Below are positions 49,294-59,759 of a stretch of 64,000 nucleotides of DNA, piece by piece. How positions within the stretch are numbered: the stretch's first letter is position 1; the number at the start of each line of letters is the position of its first letter. This DNA is from Chamaelirium japonicum. Its lineage: Eukaryota; Streptophyta; Magnoliopsida; Liliales; Melanthiaceae. The DNA lies in NCBI GenBank assembly GCA_947650365.1, contig OX393549.1, forward strand, positions 83,332,319-83,396,318, in the 5' to 3' direction. The translations under genes and the position numbers were made by a program. Under the pieces are notes generated by a model. That model was not told the DNA's origin. It worked only from the letters and a program-made list of their open reading frames with translations, and did not search any database.

Positions 49294-50547
49294 CTAAAGA
49301 GTAGTTCTGACGGCGGTGATCCCAGCAGCATCATCCCCTGTAAGAATAATATCATCAACATAGACCAGAACAATAGCACGTCGGCCCCCTGTAGTGGTTT
49401 TAATAAAGCAGGTCGGATCAGCATTACAACAGGTGAAGCCGATACGAAGAATCACTATACTAAAGTGCTCAAACCATGCCCGAGGAGACTGCTTCAAGCC
49501 GTAAAGTGACTTGATCAAGCGACAAACTTTGCCCGAATACTCCCCCTGAAGAAGGTACCCTAGAGGAGGATCCATATAAATCTCCTCAACTAGATGACCA
49601 TAAAGAAAAGCGTTCTTGATATCAAGTTGATGAAGAGGCCAAGAGTGGCTAGCACCAAGGGAGAGCAGTAACCGAACACTGGTCAGCTTGGCAACAGGAG
49701 CAAAGGTAGCACCAAACTTATTGACAGTCTGAGTAAAACCTCTAGGTACCAGCCTGGCTTTGTATCGGTTAAGAGAACCATCAGCACGATACTTGACGGT
49801 GCATACCCACTTGGAGCCAACAGTACGCTTCCCAGGGGGGAGAAGAACCAACGACCTCGTGCCATTCTGGCGCAAAGCAGACATCTCAGCATCCATAGCT
49901 TTGACCCACTCAGAATCACGAAGAGCCTCGGTAGTAGAATGAGGAATGCAAATAGAGTCAGTAGCAGTAAGATAAACATGATATGCATGGGAAAGGCCCT
50001 GATAAGAGACAACACTCGCCAAAGGGTGATCAGTAACACAAGTATGCGTGCCTTTGCGAATAGCAATGGGAAAGTTATTGGAAGAAGCAGGAGGGATGGG
50101 GGAAGAAGGTATATCTGACTCCAGAGGAGGCTCTGGCATAGTGATAAGATGAGCCTGGACAACCGGAGTCTGGTGAGACCGCCTGTGATATGTCTGTATA
50201 ATAGGCGGGCAAGGAGGCAGCATACTGGTGGTAGGAAAGACAGGCATAGGTTGAGTAGCAGTGGATTGCATAGGAACAGACAGCGATGGAGGTTGGGCCT
50301 GAAAAAAAGATTCGTTCTCATGAAAGGTGACATCCATAGAGTGGTAAACCCGGCAAGATATGGGATCAAGACAGCGATAGCCTTTGACCCCGAAGGAGTA
50401 ACTTAGAAAGACACACCGAATAAACTTGTCATCAAGTTTAGTCCTGGAAGGACGATGATCTTGAACAAAACACACACCCAAAAACACGCAGAGGAATAGA
50501 AAAGAGTAGCAGGGTAAAATGAAGTAAATGTAACGGGGAGCTCCCAT
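49294..50547 (-). pseudogene. Copia 2 post-integrase region and reverse transcriptase
   Basis: A 417-codon frame: KGYRCLDPISCRVYHSMDVT, a Pro/Ser linker, then reverse transcriptase (GSKWVCTVKYRADGSLNRYK, ARLVPRGFTQ, LDIKNAFLYGHLVEEIYMD, GLKQSPRAWF) and the catalytic IVLVYVDDIILTG. This is the best-preserved retroelement polymerase in the window. It breaks before RNase H. Confidence 0.92.
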
Positions 50548-50630
50548 GAGGGGAACATGATACGGTCTAGTTGATCAAATAAGTGGCAGTAAGAATAACA
50601 GAACTTCAGAAAGACTTAGGAACCGACATC

Positions 50631-51265
50631 TCACAAAGAATACATCAGACAACATTCAGTATTTTTCAGCTCCACCACACCATTCTGCTCAGGTGTATAG
50701 GAACAGGAAAACTGATAAAGAGTTTCATGTGCTGCAAGAAAAGAGGTGAAAGAGCAAGAAGTGTATCCACCATTATCAAAGTGGAGAACACGAACGCAAG
50801 CACCATACTGAGTCTGAACCATAGCAAAAAATTGATAGTACATAGCAAACACATCAGACTTGCGCTTCATAAGATAAACCCAACAACAACGAGAATAATC
50901 ATCAATAAATATAACATAGTAACAAAAACCATCATAGGATGTTGTGGGAGACGGACCCCAGACATCAAAATGAACTAACTCAAAAGAAGATGATTGACTA
51001 GTAGATGGAGGATAAGAACTATGTGTGTGTTTACAAAGTTTGCACACATTACAACAAAAAGAAGAACTAGACGAGAGCTCAAGACAGACAGGACCACAAT
51101 GTAAGGACTGGCATGACCAAACCGAGCGTGCCACAGAGCACCAGTCGTGGAGGTAGAGGAACGTGCAGGAGAAACAGTAGCGGTAGAAGACAGAGCAGCA
51201 GCAGCAACAGACGGTGGAACTAGTGGTCGGTCCAGCAAGTACAACTCATCCTTCTCACGGCCCAT
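50631..51265 (-). pseudogene. Copia 2 integrase
   Basis: Reads FELVHFDVWGPSPTTSYDGF, FIDDYSRCCWVYLMKRKS, LHFDNGGYTSCSF and PEQNGVVELKN, the D, D and E positions of a Copia integrase core. It is preceded in another frame by the pre-integrase LWHARFGHAS. Confidence 0.88.
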
Positions 51266-51292
51266 GCCAAAAGTCTTCCTCGAAGTCAGGTT

Positions 51293-51577
51293 CTAAAAAA
51301 CACACCCACCAGGAAGGAATATCACAGAATAATGCAACGAATGAGTCAAACGACTGACAGATAGTAGATTAAGTACCAGTTTAGGTCCATGCAGAACAAA
51401 ATTGAGACTAATATCAGAAGAAAGGGAAACATAACCCTTGCTAAGGATAGGAGTAACGGATCCATCAGCAAGCTGACGATAAGGCTCAATATGGGAAAGA
51501 AGACTAAGCTCACCGGTCATATGATCAGTGGCGCCAGAGTCGATCACCCAGGGAGAAGAACTGAGATCAACCCCTGA
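51293..51577 (-). pseudogene. Copia 2 protease
   Basis: Reads IDSGATDHMTGELSLLSHI with the D-S-G-A active site, then ADGSVTPI and LNLLSVSRLT, typical of Copia proteases. Confidence 0.88.
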
Positions 51578-51679
51578 TGCCTGAAAAGCGAACAGAGTAC
51601 CTGAGGAGGAAGTAGTGGATACGGAAGGCTGAGATGGCGTCGACTGAAGATGCTGAAGCTGTCTTATCAGCTGCTAAAC

Positions 51680-52678
51680 CTATGACACTATCTGTCTCAA
51701 ATCCGAAACACTAGTAGGCTGAGAAAGTTGCGTCGACGAACTAAAGATATCTGCGGCAGTCGCAGTCGGTGAACGAGAAGCAGGCAGAGGGGTAGTACGC
51801 AAGTGTGGGTATAGCTGGAAGCATCGGGAGAGATCATGAAGCTGCTTTCCACAAAAGGTACAAGGACCGGGAGGACCAATGGTGCCACGACTATAAGGCA
51901 AACCACGTCCACCAGACGAAGATCAACCTCCACGACCGCGAACATACGAGATTAGAGGAGGGGAACCAGAAGCAAGATCCATCTGCTCAGTCGGAAGATC
52001 ACTGGTAAGAAGGACAATCACCCGCTAAGCACTGGTAAGGCGGAGGCGAAGCTCCTAGTCAGCAACAAGAGAGAAGGCGTCAAGAAGATCTGGGAGAGGA
52101 GACATCCCAATAATCTTAACACGGATGGCCTCAAACTCGGATCGAAGTCCCATCAGAAACTGATACGTCTCCCTCGTCTCCTGCAGGTGCTGAGCAAGGG
52201 CAGCACCAGTAGGATCCTAGAAAGCATTCAGAGGTTCCAAGTTCGACAGCTTGAGAAAACGACTCTGAAGGAAAGAGAAATACTCCTGAACAGTACGATC
52301 TCCCTGAGTAGCAGCAGTGATCTCACGGTAGACAACATAGAAACGAGCATCAACCCGAGTGTGTCCATAAGTCCGTTAGAGAGCAGACCACAAACTGGAA
52401 ACGGAATCATATCGCATGAACTGCTCATTGATCTTGGGCTCCATCGAGCATTGAAGCCAGCCAAGAATCTGAAAAAAATTTGTGGTCCACTTTAACACCT
52501 CTGCCGCCTCCGTATGTTCCGAGACACCAGTAAGCCATGCAAGCTTATCTCGACCGGCAAGATAGACACGAACAAAGTTGGACCAGGAAAGAAAAGTCTT
52601 GTCATCCAAAAGAACTGTAGTAATACGACGAGCAAAACCCACTTGAGAGCCAACATGCGGGGTTACCTTGGAGTCCAT
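51680..52678 (-). pseudogene. Copia 2 gag
   Basis: Starts at 52678 (MDSKVTPHVGSQVGF, then LDDKTFLSWSNFVRVYLAGR, a UBN2-type gag segment). It runs through frame changes to a zinc knuckle CTFCGKQLHDLSRC near 51820-51860. Internal stops are visible around 52370 and 51945. Confidence 0.82.
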
Positions 52679-53021
52679 AGGGGGTGATGAAAAATAAACG
52701 AAAAGAGAACAAGACCCACGTAAACAAAAACAAACGGAATCACCCCCCCCCCCCCCCCCAAAAAAAAAAATGCCAAGAATATATTATACCATCCAAAGGA
52801 AAGGAGCAGACGATCGATTAATCATCTTCAGTCGCCAATAGCAAAGGCAATGAGGCCAAAAAATAGCAGCAGCGACAGACGAGAGGAGGGTGGCGAGCGA
52901 CGAGCAACGAAGGGCACGAGTTACACAAATGGCGCGTGACGGAGCATAGAGGGCACAAGGTGGGGCGCGGTGGCGTGCAGGGAGCACAGGGGTTGGGAGG
53001 TGGTCGCTGAGGTGGCACGGG

Positions 53022-54972
53022 TGTTGTAGCTCGTGTGTCTTGAGCGTGGATTTTCTATATTAACATTAATAAAGATGCCTTTGGTTATTGCTTTAATTAG
53101 AATACTACTATGGTATATATTAATATACATTTAATAAAGGACCCTAGGGAACACAGTAAGCCACTGAGGCGCATGGTGGATCCATGCTTGGGAGACCCAG
53201 TGGACCAGTTATGTGTAGACCTAGAACTAGTTCACAGCTTAGGTGATGCCGGTCGCTTCACCGAGAACAAGCTGTTGGCAGGTAGAGGATGTGGTGAAGT
53301 CTCCACCACGGGAACGTGGGATTCCCATTCACCTGACCAAGCACGATGATCATGTTGAACAGGAACTAAGACGGTGCATAGTTCAGTGATTCAAACACTG
53401 CTGCATAAACCGTCTTACTACTATAGATAATCTGTCATTAACCCTCAGGGACCATGTACACTGGGCCAACCAGTTGTGTGGTGCTTTGATGTGCCAACAT
53501 GTGCGGACCTTCCATAGTCCAATACCACGGTACGTTGGGTTACCCGGCTGGCGCTTGATTGACATGTAATCCCTACAGGTTATCCGACATCCAGTGTTGG
53601 ATGGGTGCATTTTGATGAGTCAATCTGTCTACACAGTTAACCCAGGCCTGGTGGTTGTCAGTATGACTGACGATGTTCCGGATGCTAGGCATAGCACCGG
53701 AAGGTGTGTGGTGTTATAGATGACAAGTCATCCAACCCTAGTCAGATGATTGATTGGGATCTGACGGTGCTCCCCACCGCCCGAGTCGTATCATGGCACC
53801 AGTAATAGGAGGGACTGAGGATTATCGGAGTATAGTAGAGAACAGGGTTACGAGGGAGTAACATAAGTTTAGGATCACTAGAGTTCAACTCGCGTCGCAC
53901 TCTGGGTGGCTACGCGGGTTAATCGGATTAGGACTGATTAACGGAACTTTCGGTGTGTCACCGGAACAGTTAATCAGGGATCCGGTTGGAGCTAGAGATC
54001 CCGAACCCTGAAGGTTCCACCCTATCGTTGCGTATAGGAATTGTTCCTCGACCTGGTTGGATACATTGGATGCAAAGTAGCGCGATGGAGCACAAGCCCG
54101 GAGCCTAAGAACCTAATTCACATATGTTAGGGGCCGTAGGGGTATTTTGGTAAATACTGAAATATGGCTCAGAACATATTGAATATAGATCTTAGAATGA
54201 GCGGAATAATTCCAGAAGCTCATAGGCGCTGACGGAACTCGATTCCGAGTAGCGCACCTCACTCAGTCTCTCTTTCAGTTTTTCACTTTTCGTGAAGGGC
54301 GTTTTCGTCCAGGCTTCACGATAGACACTTGGAAACCCTAAAAACCGCCCCCTCTCATCCCTATCTACTAGGGGACGGGCCCTAGCTTGCTTGGAGCACT
54401 AGGAGACCGGTCCTATAAAAGGTAAAGAGAGGGAGGGGCCGGCCCTAGCTCTCCCCCTCTCCTAATACCCGAACTCCCTCCCCTCTCTCCCTCTCTAAGG
54501 TTTCAGCCAAGGAAGAAAGAGGAAGAAGAAGGAAGAAGAAGGAGGAAGGAAGGAGAAGGAAGAAGAGAGAAAGAGAAGGAGGAGATCTACCGGCACGCCG
54601 TCGTCTTCGCAACGAATTCCTCCGTCGGCTCGTAGTCCTTGCACTCAGAGACGGGACTTCGAGGATTCCTCAATTCGCAAAAAATAAGGTGCTATCCGAC
54701 AGCTTCCCTTGCGATTCAAGTGTGGTTTTTCATCGTTCCGTTCTCTCCGGATCATAGATCCATAAGGTATGATGATTCTAAACACCTAACTAGATGCATG
54801 CATGTCTTCCGTAGATCGTAGTATGCCTCTAGGGTATCCGCACATATGCTAAGATCATAGATTTGCATGTAGATTATTTTGTAGAATAATTGTAATGAAA
54901 CATACACCGTATGATCTTCGGATCTATCTTTTGCTTTCGCTGCGACTTTGATAAGCGGATCCAATTCCAACA
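53022..54972 (+). mobile_element. Solo LTR in the Copia 2 leader
   Basis: A 1951-bp segment with TGTTG...CAACA ends and the exact target duplication ACGGG (53017-53021, 54973-54977). A TATAAAA box lies at 54414-54420, followed by a purine-rich leader (GGAAGAAGAAGG repeats). No primer binding site or coding domain is inside, which points to a solo LTR left by recombination of a larger element. Confidence 0.75.
54414..54420 (+). promoter_or_regulatory. TATA box of the solo LTR
   Basis: TCCTATAAAAGGTAAAG in the right third of the LTR, consistent with the U3/R boundary and plus orientation. Confidence 0.55.
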
Positions 54973-55115
54973 ACGGGGAGGCGTAGGGATGGCACCGGAG
55001 GGCGCTGGGGTGTCGCAGGGAGCACAGGGGGGGGCACAGGGTGCACAGGGGGGCGCAGGGTGCTACGGAGTGGCGCAGGCTGCGAGATGAGAGAACGGGA
55101 GAGGGTGGGGCACTT

Positions 55116-55127
55116 GCTCTGATACCA
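55116..55127 (-). promoter_or_regulatory. Primer binding site of Copia 2
   Basis: GCTCTGATACCA on the plus strand, the reverse complement of TGGTATCAGAGC, adjacent to the 5' LTR. Confidence 0.9.
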
Positions 55128-55254
55128 AGAAGAGAGAAATCCTGGATTAGGGTTTAATGAGAACCCTAATCCCTTTTATAATAATATAAATGTTTGAATT
55201 ACAATAAAGCCCTTAAGAGAAATACTAATTAGTTATAAGGACGAATCTCCAATA
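55128..55254 (-). repeat. Copia 2 5' LTR
   Basis: A 127-bp intact LTR (plus strand AGAAGAGAG to CTCCAATA). Flanked by ATCAT. Confidence 0.9.
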
Positions 55255-55489
55255 ATCATAAGGGAAGATGTCTTCATCTTTCCGACATTTTCCTTGGATT
55301 CAATATTTTCAACCTTTTGAGCTTGTTGCTCCAAAAACAAGAGTCTCTGAGCTTGTCGAGGTTCTCCTTCATTTTGACGAGATTCTCTCGTGCTTTGACC
55401 ACCTGTGCATTGAAATTAGTGAATACTTCCTTCAATTCGACTATTACCTCCTTTATTTTTTATTGCATGATCGCTGCTCTGATGCCAAA

Positions 55490-55824
55490 TGATACGTGAT
55501 TATATATAATAATATATAAAAGAGAGATAGAGATACGAAAAGGCTCGTTCAAGGGAGTCGGGGCATTCTAATAACATGATTTGAGGGAAGCTGGACTTCC
55601 AAAATCATGCAATGCTTAATAAACTTCTTACTTATCATTCCGTTACACGATCCCACAATATAAATACAAGAGTCCAGCCAACATAACTACCCCAACCACG
55701 CATAATTACACATAACTACACACAACTACCAAACTACTCACGTCCTCGTTATCTCAGATCACACACCACACATCATAAAAACACAAATACAACAGTACAC
55801 AACCACCCACAATACTATCCTACA
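55490..55824 (-). repeat. Family C LTR
   Basis: About 335 bp from TGATACGTG to CCTACA with TATAATAATATATAAAAG near its start. Primer binding site GCTCTGATGCCA (55476-55487) lies two bases before it. Confidence 0.6.
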
Positions 55825-55870
55825 CTTCTCTGACGTGGCAGCCCATCCCCATGCAAGGATCCACAATCCA

Positions 55871-56125
55871 GGCATGTATCAAATTCGGTCTACTAAGACC
55901 AACCCGAAATTGATTCGGTTGAATATGTTTGATTCGGCCTTGTTCGGATCCAATTCGGTTAGACTGGATCCGAATCGAGGCGAACCGAATCAAAACCAGG
56001 CCAAACCCAAACCAAACCAGGTCGAACCGATAAACAAAATCTGAAACAGAGCATATTTCGTGTTCGGACAAAATCCGAACCTATTCGTCGGTTGGGTTCG
56101 GACAAACCCTCAAACCATGCCTAAA
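55871..56125. mobile_element. Possible hAT-like MITE with GGTTCGGG palindromes
   Basis: Inverted ends CAGGCATG and CATGCCTA surround dense CCGAACC/GGTTCGG-type blocks. The interior style resembles the MITE at 44502. I could not confirm a target duplication. Confidence 0.4.
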
Positions 56126-56505
56126 GGCTAAAGCCCTAAAAATCGTTATCAAATTCAATATGTATAACCCAAACTCAAACCCTATCACCTCATATAGGTT
56201 TACAGATTGATGTTCTCCTTCATAATTTACTTTAAACTAAAAATCAGGAGTCCTATTAGAATTTCAGCAAACCCACGGGTAATCCCGTAAGGACACCATC
56301 CATCCCTAATCCCTTCATCCTTATTTTATTCCCTACAATCACATGTCTATGCATACTTGAAACTAAAATTTGGATTCCTTCAATGATGCATAATGCCTTA
56401 AAGCATAAAGAGAGATGATTAAATACAAAGAATGACTCTTCCTATATTTTGTCCAAGATGGGCTTCTTGTTTCTCCTTGTGAGATTCCATTTTTGGCTTT
56501 CTTGT
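56126..56505. other. Unclassified DNA
   Basis: About 380 bp without recognised features between the possible MITE and the family B LTR. Confidence 0.5.
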
Positions 56506-56644
56506 TGTTAATGTTTATATCGGGTCGGGTTCTATGTACAGTCGGGTCGGGTTCTATGTGTATACATGTACTTATATATTGGGCTTCAGTCCCTCAATGA
56601 GAATCATTCTATTCTCTCCAAACCCTAGCCGTCATCTCCTAACA
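56506..56644 (+). repeat. Family B LTR
   Basis: A 139-bp LTR, TGTTAATG to CTCCTAACA, sharing GGGTCGGGTTCTATGTACAG and CCAAACCCTAGCCGTCATCT with the copy at 40622. Confidence 0.85.
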
Positions 56645-57155
56645 TGGTATCAGAGCACTAGAGTTTCTCGCACGACGACGGCGACGGCGACAACGGCAGC
56701 CACCTCCGGTTTCCCCCTCCACGCGGCAGCCCACCTCCGGCCTCCACCCGATCACCCACCTCCGGCCTCCCCTCCGCCCGATAGCCCCCCCCCCCCCCGG
56801 CCCCCCTCATCCGCCCGGCAGGCCCCCCGGCCCCTCCCCTCCACCCAATCACCCCCCCAGACCCCTCTCCTCCACCCGACCGGCCCCCCCGACCCCTCTC
56901 CTATGCCCGTCAGCCCCCCCGGCCTCTCCCCTCCACCCGATCACCCCCCCCCCCCCCAGCCCCTCCCCTCCACCCGATCACCCACCCTGGCCCCTCCCCT
57001 CCACCCCTCCACCCGACCACCCCCTCCCCCGACCTCTCTCCTCCACCTGACCGGCCCCCCTGATCCCTCTCCTCTGCCCGATAGCCCCCCCGACCCCTCC
57101 CATCCACCTGCAATCCCTCTCTCGATTCCCCTCTCCTTTGCATCTCCTCCATGGC
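56506..57155 (+). mobile_element. Family B LTR with proline-rich interior, truncated by Gypsy insertion
   Basis: A family B LTR (56506-56644) is followed by TGGTATCAGAGC (56645-56656), the leader AGAGTTTCTCGCACGACGAC and a C-rich stretch. That stretch encodes an artificial-looking Pro/Ser ORF (to 57160) of the kind seen at 15298 and 41008. The element stops where the Gypsy LTR begins. Confidence 0.7.
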
Positions 57156-57758
57156 TGTAGACACACGAATTTCGTCGGACCCGAACCCGACTTACGTGAG
57201 CCGACGCGGATGCAGACCCGACACGCGGACCCAACTCGTGCGCACAGACGTGGATGCAAACCCGACACGCGGACCCGACTCGCGCGCGCCGACACGGACT
57301 CGGACCCCGCCTCAAGAGGGGCCGGCCCCTACTAGGGTCCGAACCCTATAGGGCCGGCCCTAGTGGGGACCGAACCCCATGGAGAGGCCGGCCGGCCTTG
57401 CAAGGAAAGAAAAGAAAAGAAAGAAAAGAAAAAGGAAAGAAAAGAAAGGAAAGAAAAGAAAAAGGAAAGAAAAGAAAGAAAAGGAAAAAATACCGCCATG
57501 CGCGGGGGGAGGTAGTGTATGACGTCTGCACACACGCGGATCTGCGCCGATCCCTCGATCCGACGCACAAGACGAAGCGCCCGATCGCCATCGATTTCGT
57601 GCGGAAAATCCAGCCATAATTGCACCCGCCAGAAAAGGAAAACAACTAAATGTTATTCCCTTCATCAATGGATGAATAAAATCCGGGTAATTATGAGAGA
57701 GATACAAAAGGGATTTAAAATTAAAAAGTTCCCATATCTCTCTCCCCACCTCTTTGCC

Positions 57759-57767
57759 TATAAATAG
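57759..57767 (+). promoter_or_regulatory. Gypsy LTR TATA box
   Basis: GCCTATAAATAGAGGGGG, a good match to a plant TATA box. It places the transcript start near 57790 and makes the tandem array part of the transcribed R-U5 region. Confidence 0.65.
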
Positions 57768-57999
57768 AGGGGGTGGGGGAAGGAAAAAATGGTCGGGAAA
57801 TTGAAGACGAAACGCCAGAGCTCTGCAGAAGAGGAGACGCTTCTTCATCGACCCAAGGCTTCACGAGGCACAGTCAAGCCTGTCCCGAGGGATCGGCTTA
57901 CTGAAAGTCCTCATCAATGTGAAGACCCTTGCACACGAAGATCATCCCTTCGACTCCGTGCACGAAGAAGAAAGCTCGGAGAAGAATAACCCTTCGACT

Positions 58000-58670
58000 C
58001 CGAAGACGCCAGAAGCAAAGGCCGGAGAAGAAGAGGAGCGGCACTACCCCGTCGTCTCCAACAAGCTTCGACTCCGATCAAGCCCAAAAGCCCGGAGAAG
58101 AAGAGGAGCGGCACTACCCCGTCGTCTCCAACAAGCTTCGACTCCGATCAAGCCCAAAAGCCCGGAGAAGAAGAGGAGCGGCACTACCCCGTCGTCTCCA
58201 ACAAGCCTTCGACTCCGATCAAGCCCAAAAGCCTGGAGAAGAAGAGGAGCGGCACTACCCCGTCGTCTCCAACAAGCCTTCGACTCCGATCAAGCCTAAA
58301 AGTCCGGAGAAGAAGCTCGGAGCGGCACTACCCCGTCGACTCCAACAAACCCTCGACTCCGATCAAGCTCCAAGGCCAGGAGAAGAGGAACGAAGCGTCA
58401 CCACCCCGTCGTCTTCGACAAACGTCTGCACCATCCACGAAGAAGAAAGGCTGGAGCAGATCGTCTGGAGCGGCACTACCCCGTCGTCTCCAACAAGCCT
58501 TCGACTCCGATCAAGCTCAAAAGCCCGGAGAAGAAGAGGAGCGGCACTACCCCGTCGTCTCCAACAAGCCTTCGACTCCGATCAAGCCCAAAAGCTCGGA
58601 GAAGAAGAGGAGCGGCACTACCCCGTCGTCTCCAACAAATCCTCGATCCCGATCAAGCCCCAAAGCCCGG
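58000..58670 (+). repeat. 70-bp tandem repeat in Gypsy LTR
   Basis: At least seven copies of a 70-71 bp unit with GGAGAAGAAGAGGAGCGGCA, CTACCCCGTCGTCTCCAACA and TTCGACTCCGATCAAGC. Regular copies begin near 58021, 58091, 58161 and 58232. Irregular ones follow near 58302, 58370, 58530 and 58600. Confidence 0.92.
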
Positions 58671-59652
58671 AGGAGAGAAGCGAAGCGTCATCACCCCAGC
58701 GTCTTCGACAAACGCCTGCCCCATCCACGAAGAAGAAAGCCTGGAGCAGATCGTCTGAAGCGTCGCTACCCCGTCGTCTTTATCAACAAAAGCCGACGCT
58801 ACAACCGTCGCACGGAGACCGTCGCTACCCTCGTCGTCTTCATCAACAAAAGCCGACGCTACAACCGTCGCACGGAGATCGGTGCTACCCCCACCATCTT
58901 CGAAAGCATTCTTCGACTCCGATCACGTCAAAGAAGCCCGGAGAAGAAGAGAAGTCCAGTCGACACGTAAACCGTCGAAGCACCGGAGAAGTAGCCCACG
59001 TCGTTCGAAGAAGAAGATCGAGTTGACGCTGAAGCTAAAGCCAACGCAAGAAGCCAAAGCAAAAGCCCCAGTAAAGCCCGCGCCAAAGCAACGCAAGTGC
59101 CAAAGCCAAGCGACTACGCCGGCCACGAGCAAAAGCACCGCACGTTCTAGCCGATACGACGCGAAGTCCGGAAGAACGAAAGCATCGCAAGTCTCTCCCA
59201 GCTACGTCCAAGTGCAAGCGCCGAAGCAAAGCAAAAGCCAGAGCCACGCCGGAGCAAAGCCAAAGCCAAAAAGCCAAAGCCAAAGCCAACGCCAAAAGCT
59301 AGATCGACGCCGTGAACCGACGATCAAGGACACCGAGGTCAAGTAAGGAACGAGGAAGACGCGAAGACCGAGGAACGAAGCCGAAAACCCCCTAGCCGAG
59401 AAAGCGCGAAGCACGGAAGGGACAAAGCAACGGTGGACATTCCTTAGCCTCTCCAAAACCCTCTCCCTGTAAAACCCCTGTCCTGGGCAGCCCCTTCAGC
59501 GCTCTCGCACGAACACCACGTGGAGACGCGGATCAAAGGGATCCCCCAGAAGATCTTTCCCACAATCCCCTGATCAAAACTCGCCGCAACCCGGACTCGC
59601 TACACCCGAGCCACCCGGGTCCCGGCCACACTTGTAATCTCGTGTGATTCGC

Positions 59653-59658
59653 AATAAA
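59653..59658 (+). terminator. Gypsy LTR polyadenylation signal
   Basis: AATAAA 30 bp before the LTR end, a plausible poly-A signal for the element transcript. Confidence 0.5.
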
Positions 59659-59687
59659 GACGACCCGCGCTTTTTTCCGCGTCCACA

Positions 59688-59710
59688 GATTTCTGGCACG
59701 CCCGGTGGGA
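59688..59710 (+). promoter_or_regulatory. Gypsy primer-binding region
   Basis: GATTTCTGGCACGCCCGGTG directly follows the LTR. The same string is common downstream of plant Gypsy 5' LTRs. I do not assign the primer tRNA. Confidence 0.6.
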
Positions 59711-59759
59711 CCTCTTCTCCTTTCATCCGTACGGTTGAAGAAGCTGCTTGAAGTTTGCA

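Larger units (their letters stand above)
45666..55254 (-). mobile_element. Copia retrotransposon (Copia 2), minus orientation, with two nested insertions
   Basis: The exact target duplication ATCAT flanks it (45661-45665, 55255-55259). The right LTR is 55128-55254. The left LTR is split into 45666-45706 and 48319-48402 by a 2.6-kb insert. The primer binding site GCTCTGATACCA (55116-55127) abuts the right LTR. The LTR starts TATTGG on the minus strand rather than TG. The minus strand codes gag, protease, integrase, reverse transcriptase and RNase H in Copia order, with several frameshifts. A 1951-bp solo LTR sits in the leader between LTR and gag. Confidence 0.9.
45290..55824 (-). mobile_element. 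Small family C LTR element hosting Copia 2
   Basis: An LTR-like segment at about 45290-45617 (GAGACACGTCCGAGGGAGTC, CTTTCCCTTACACAAG) matches the LTR at 55490-55824 (GGCTCGTTCAAGGGAGTCGG, CATTCCGTTACACGAT). GAAGGGGTGTGGGAGGA, a polypurine tract on the minus strand, and the primer binding site (GCTCTGATGCCA, 55476-55487) mark the interior ends. Without Copia 2 the interior is only about 260 bp. Left boundary is approximate. Confidence 0.45.
57156..59687 (+). repeat. Gypsy 5' LTR with internal tandem repeat
   Basis: Contains TATAAATAG at 57759-57767, a 70-bp tandem array at 58000-58670 and AATAAA at 59653-59658. Long ORFs in it (for example 57929-59026, Arg/Ser/Pro-rich) come from the array. 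I do not regard them as genes. Confidence 0.72.

Noticed and set aside
56534-57160. 208-codon proline-rich protein (extensin-like)
   Set aside because: It begins inside an LTR, has no signal peptide or extensin motif, and follows C-rich runs in a TRIM/Copia interior.
57929-59346. Arg/Lys/Ser-rich host gene upstream of the Gypsy gag
   Set aside because: It lies in the LTR between the TATA box and the poly-A signal and consists of a 70-bp tandem repeat that shifts frame each copy.
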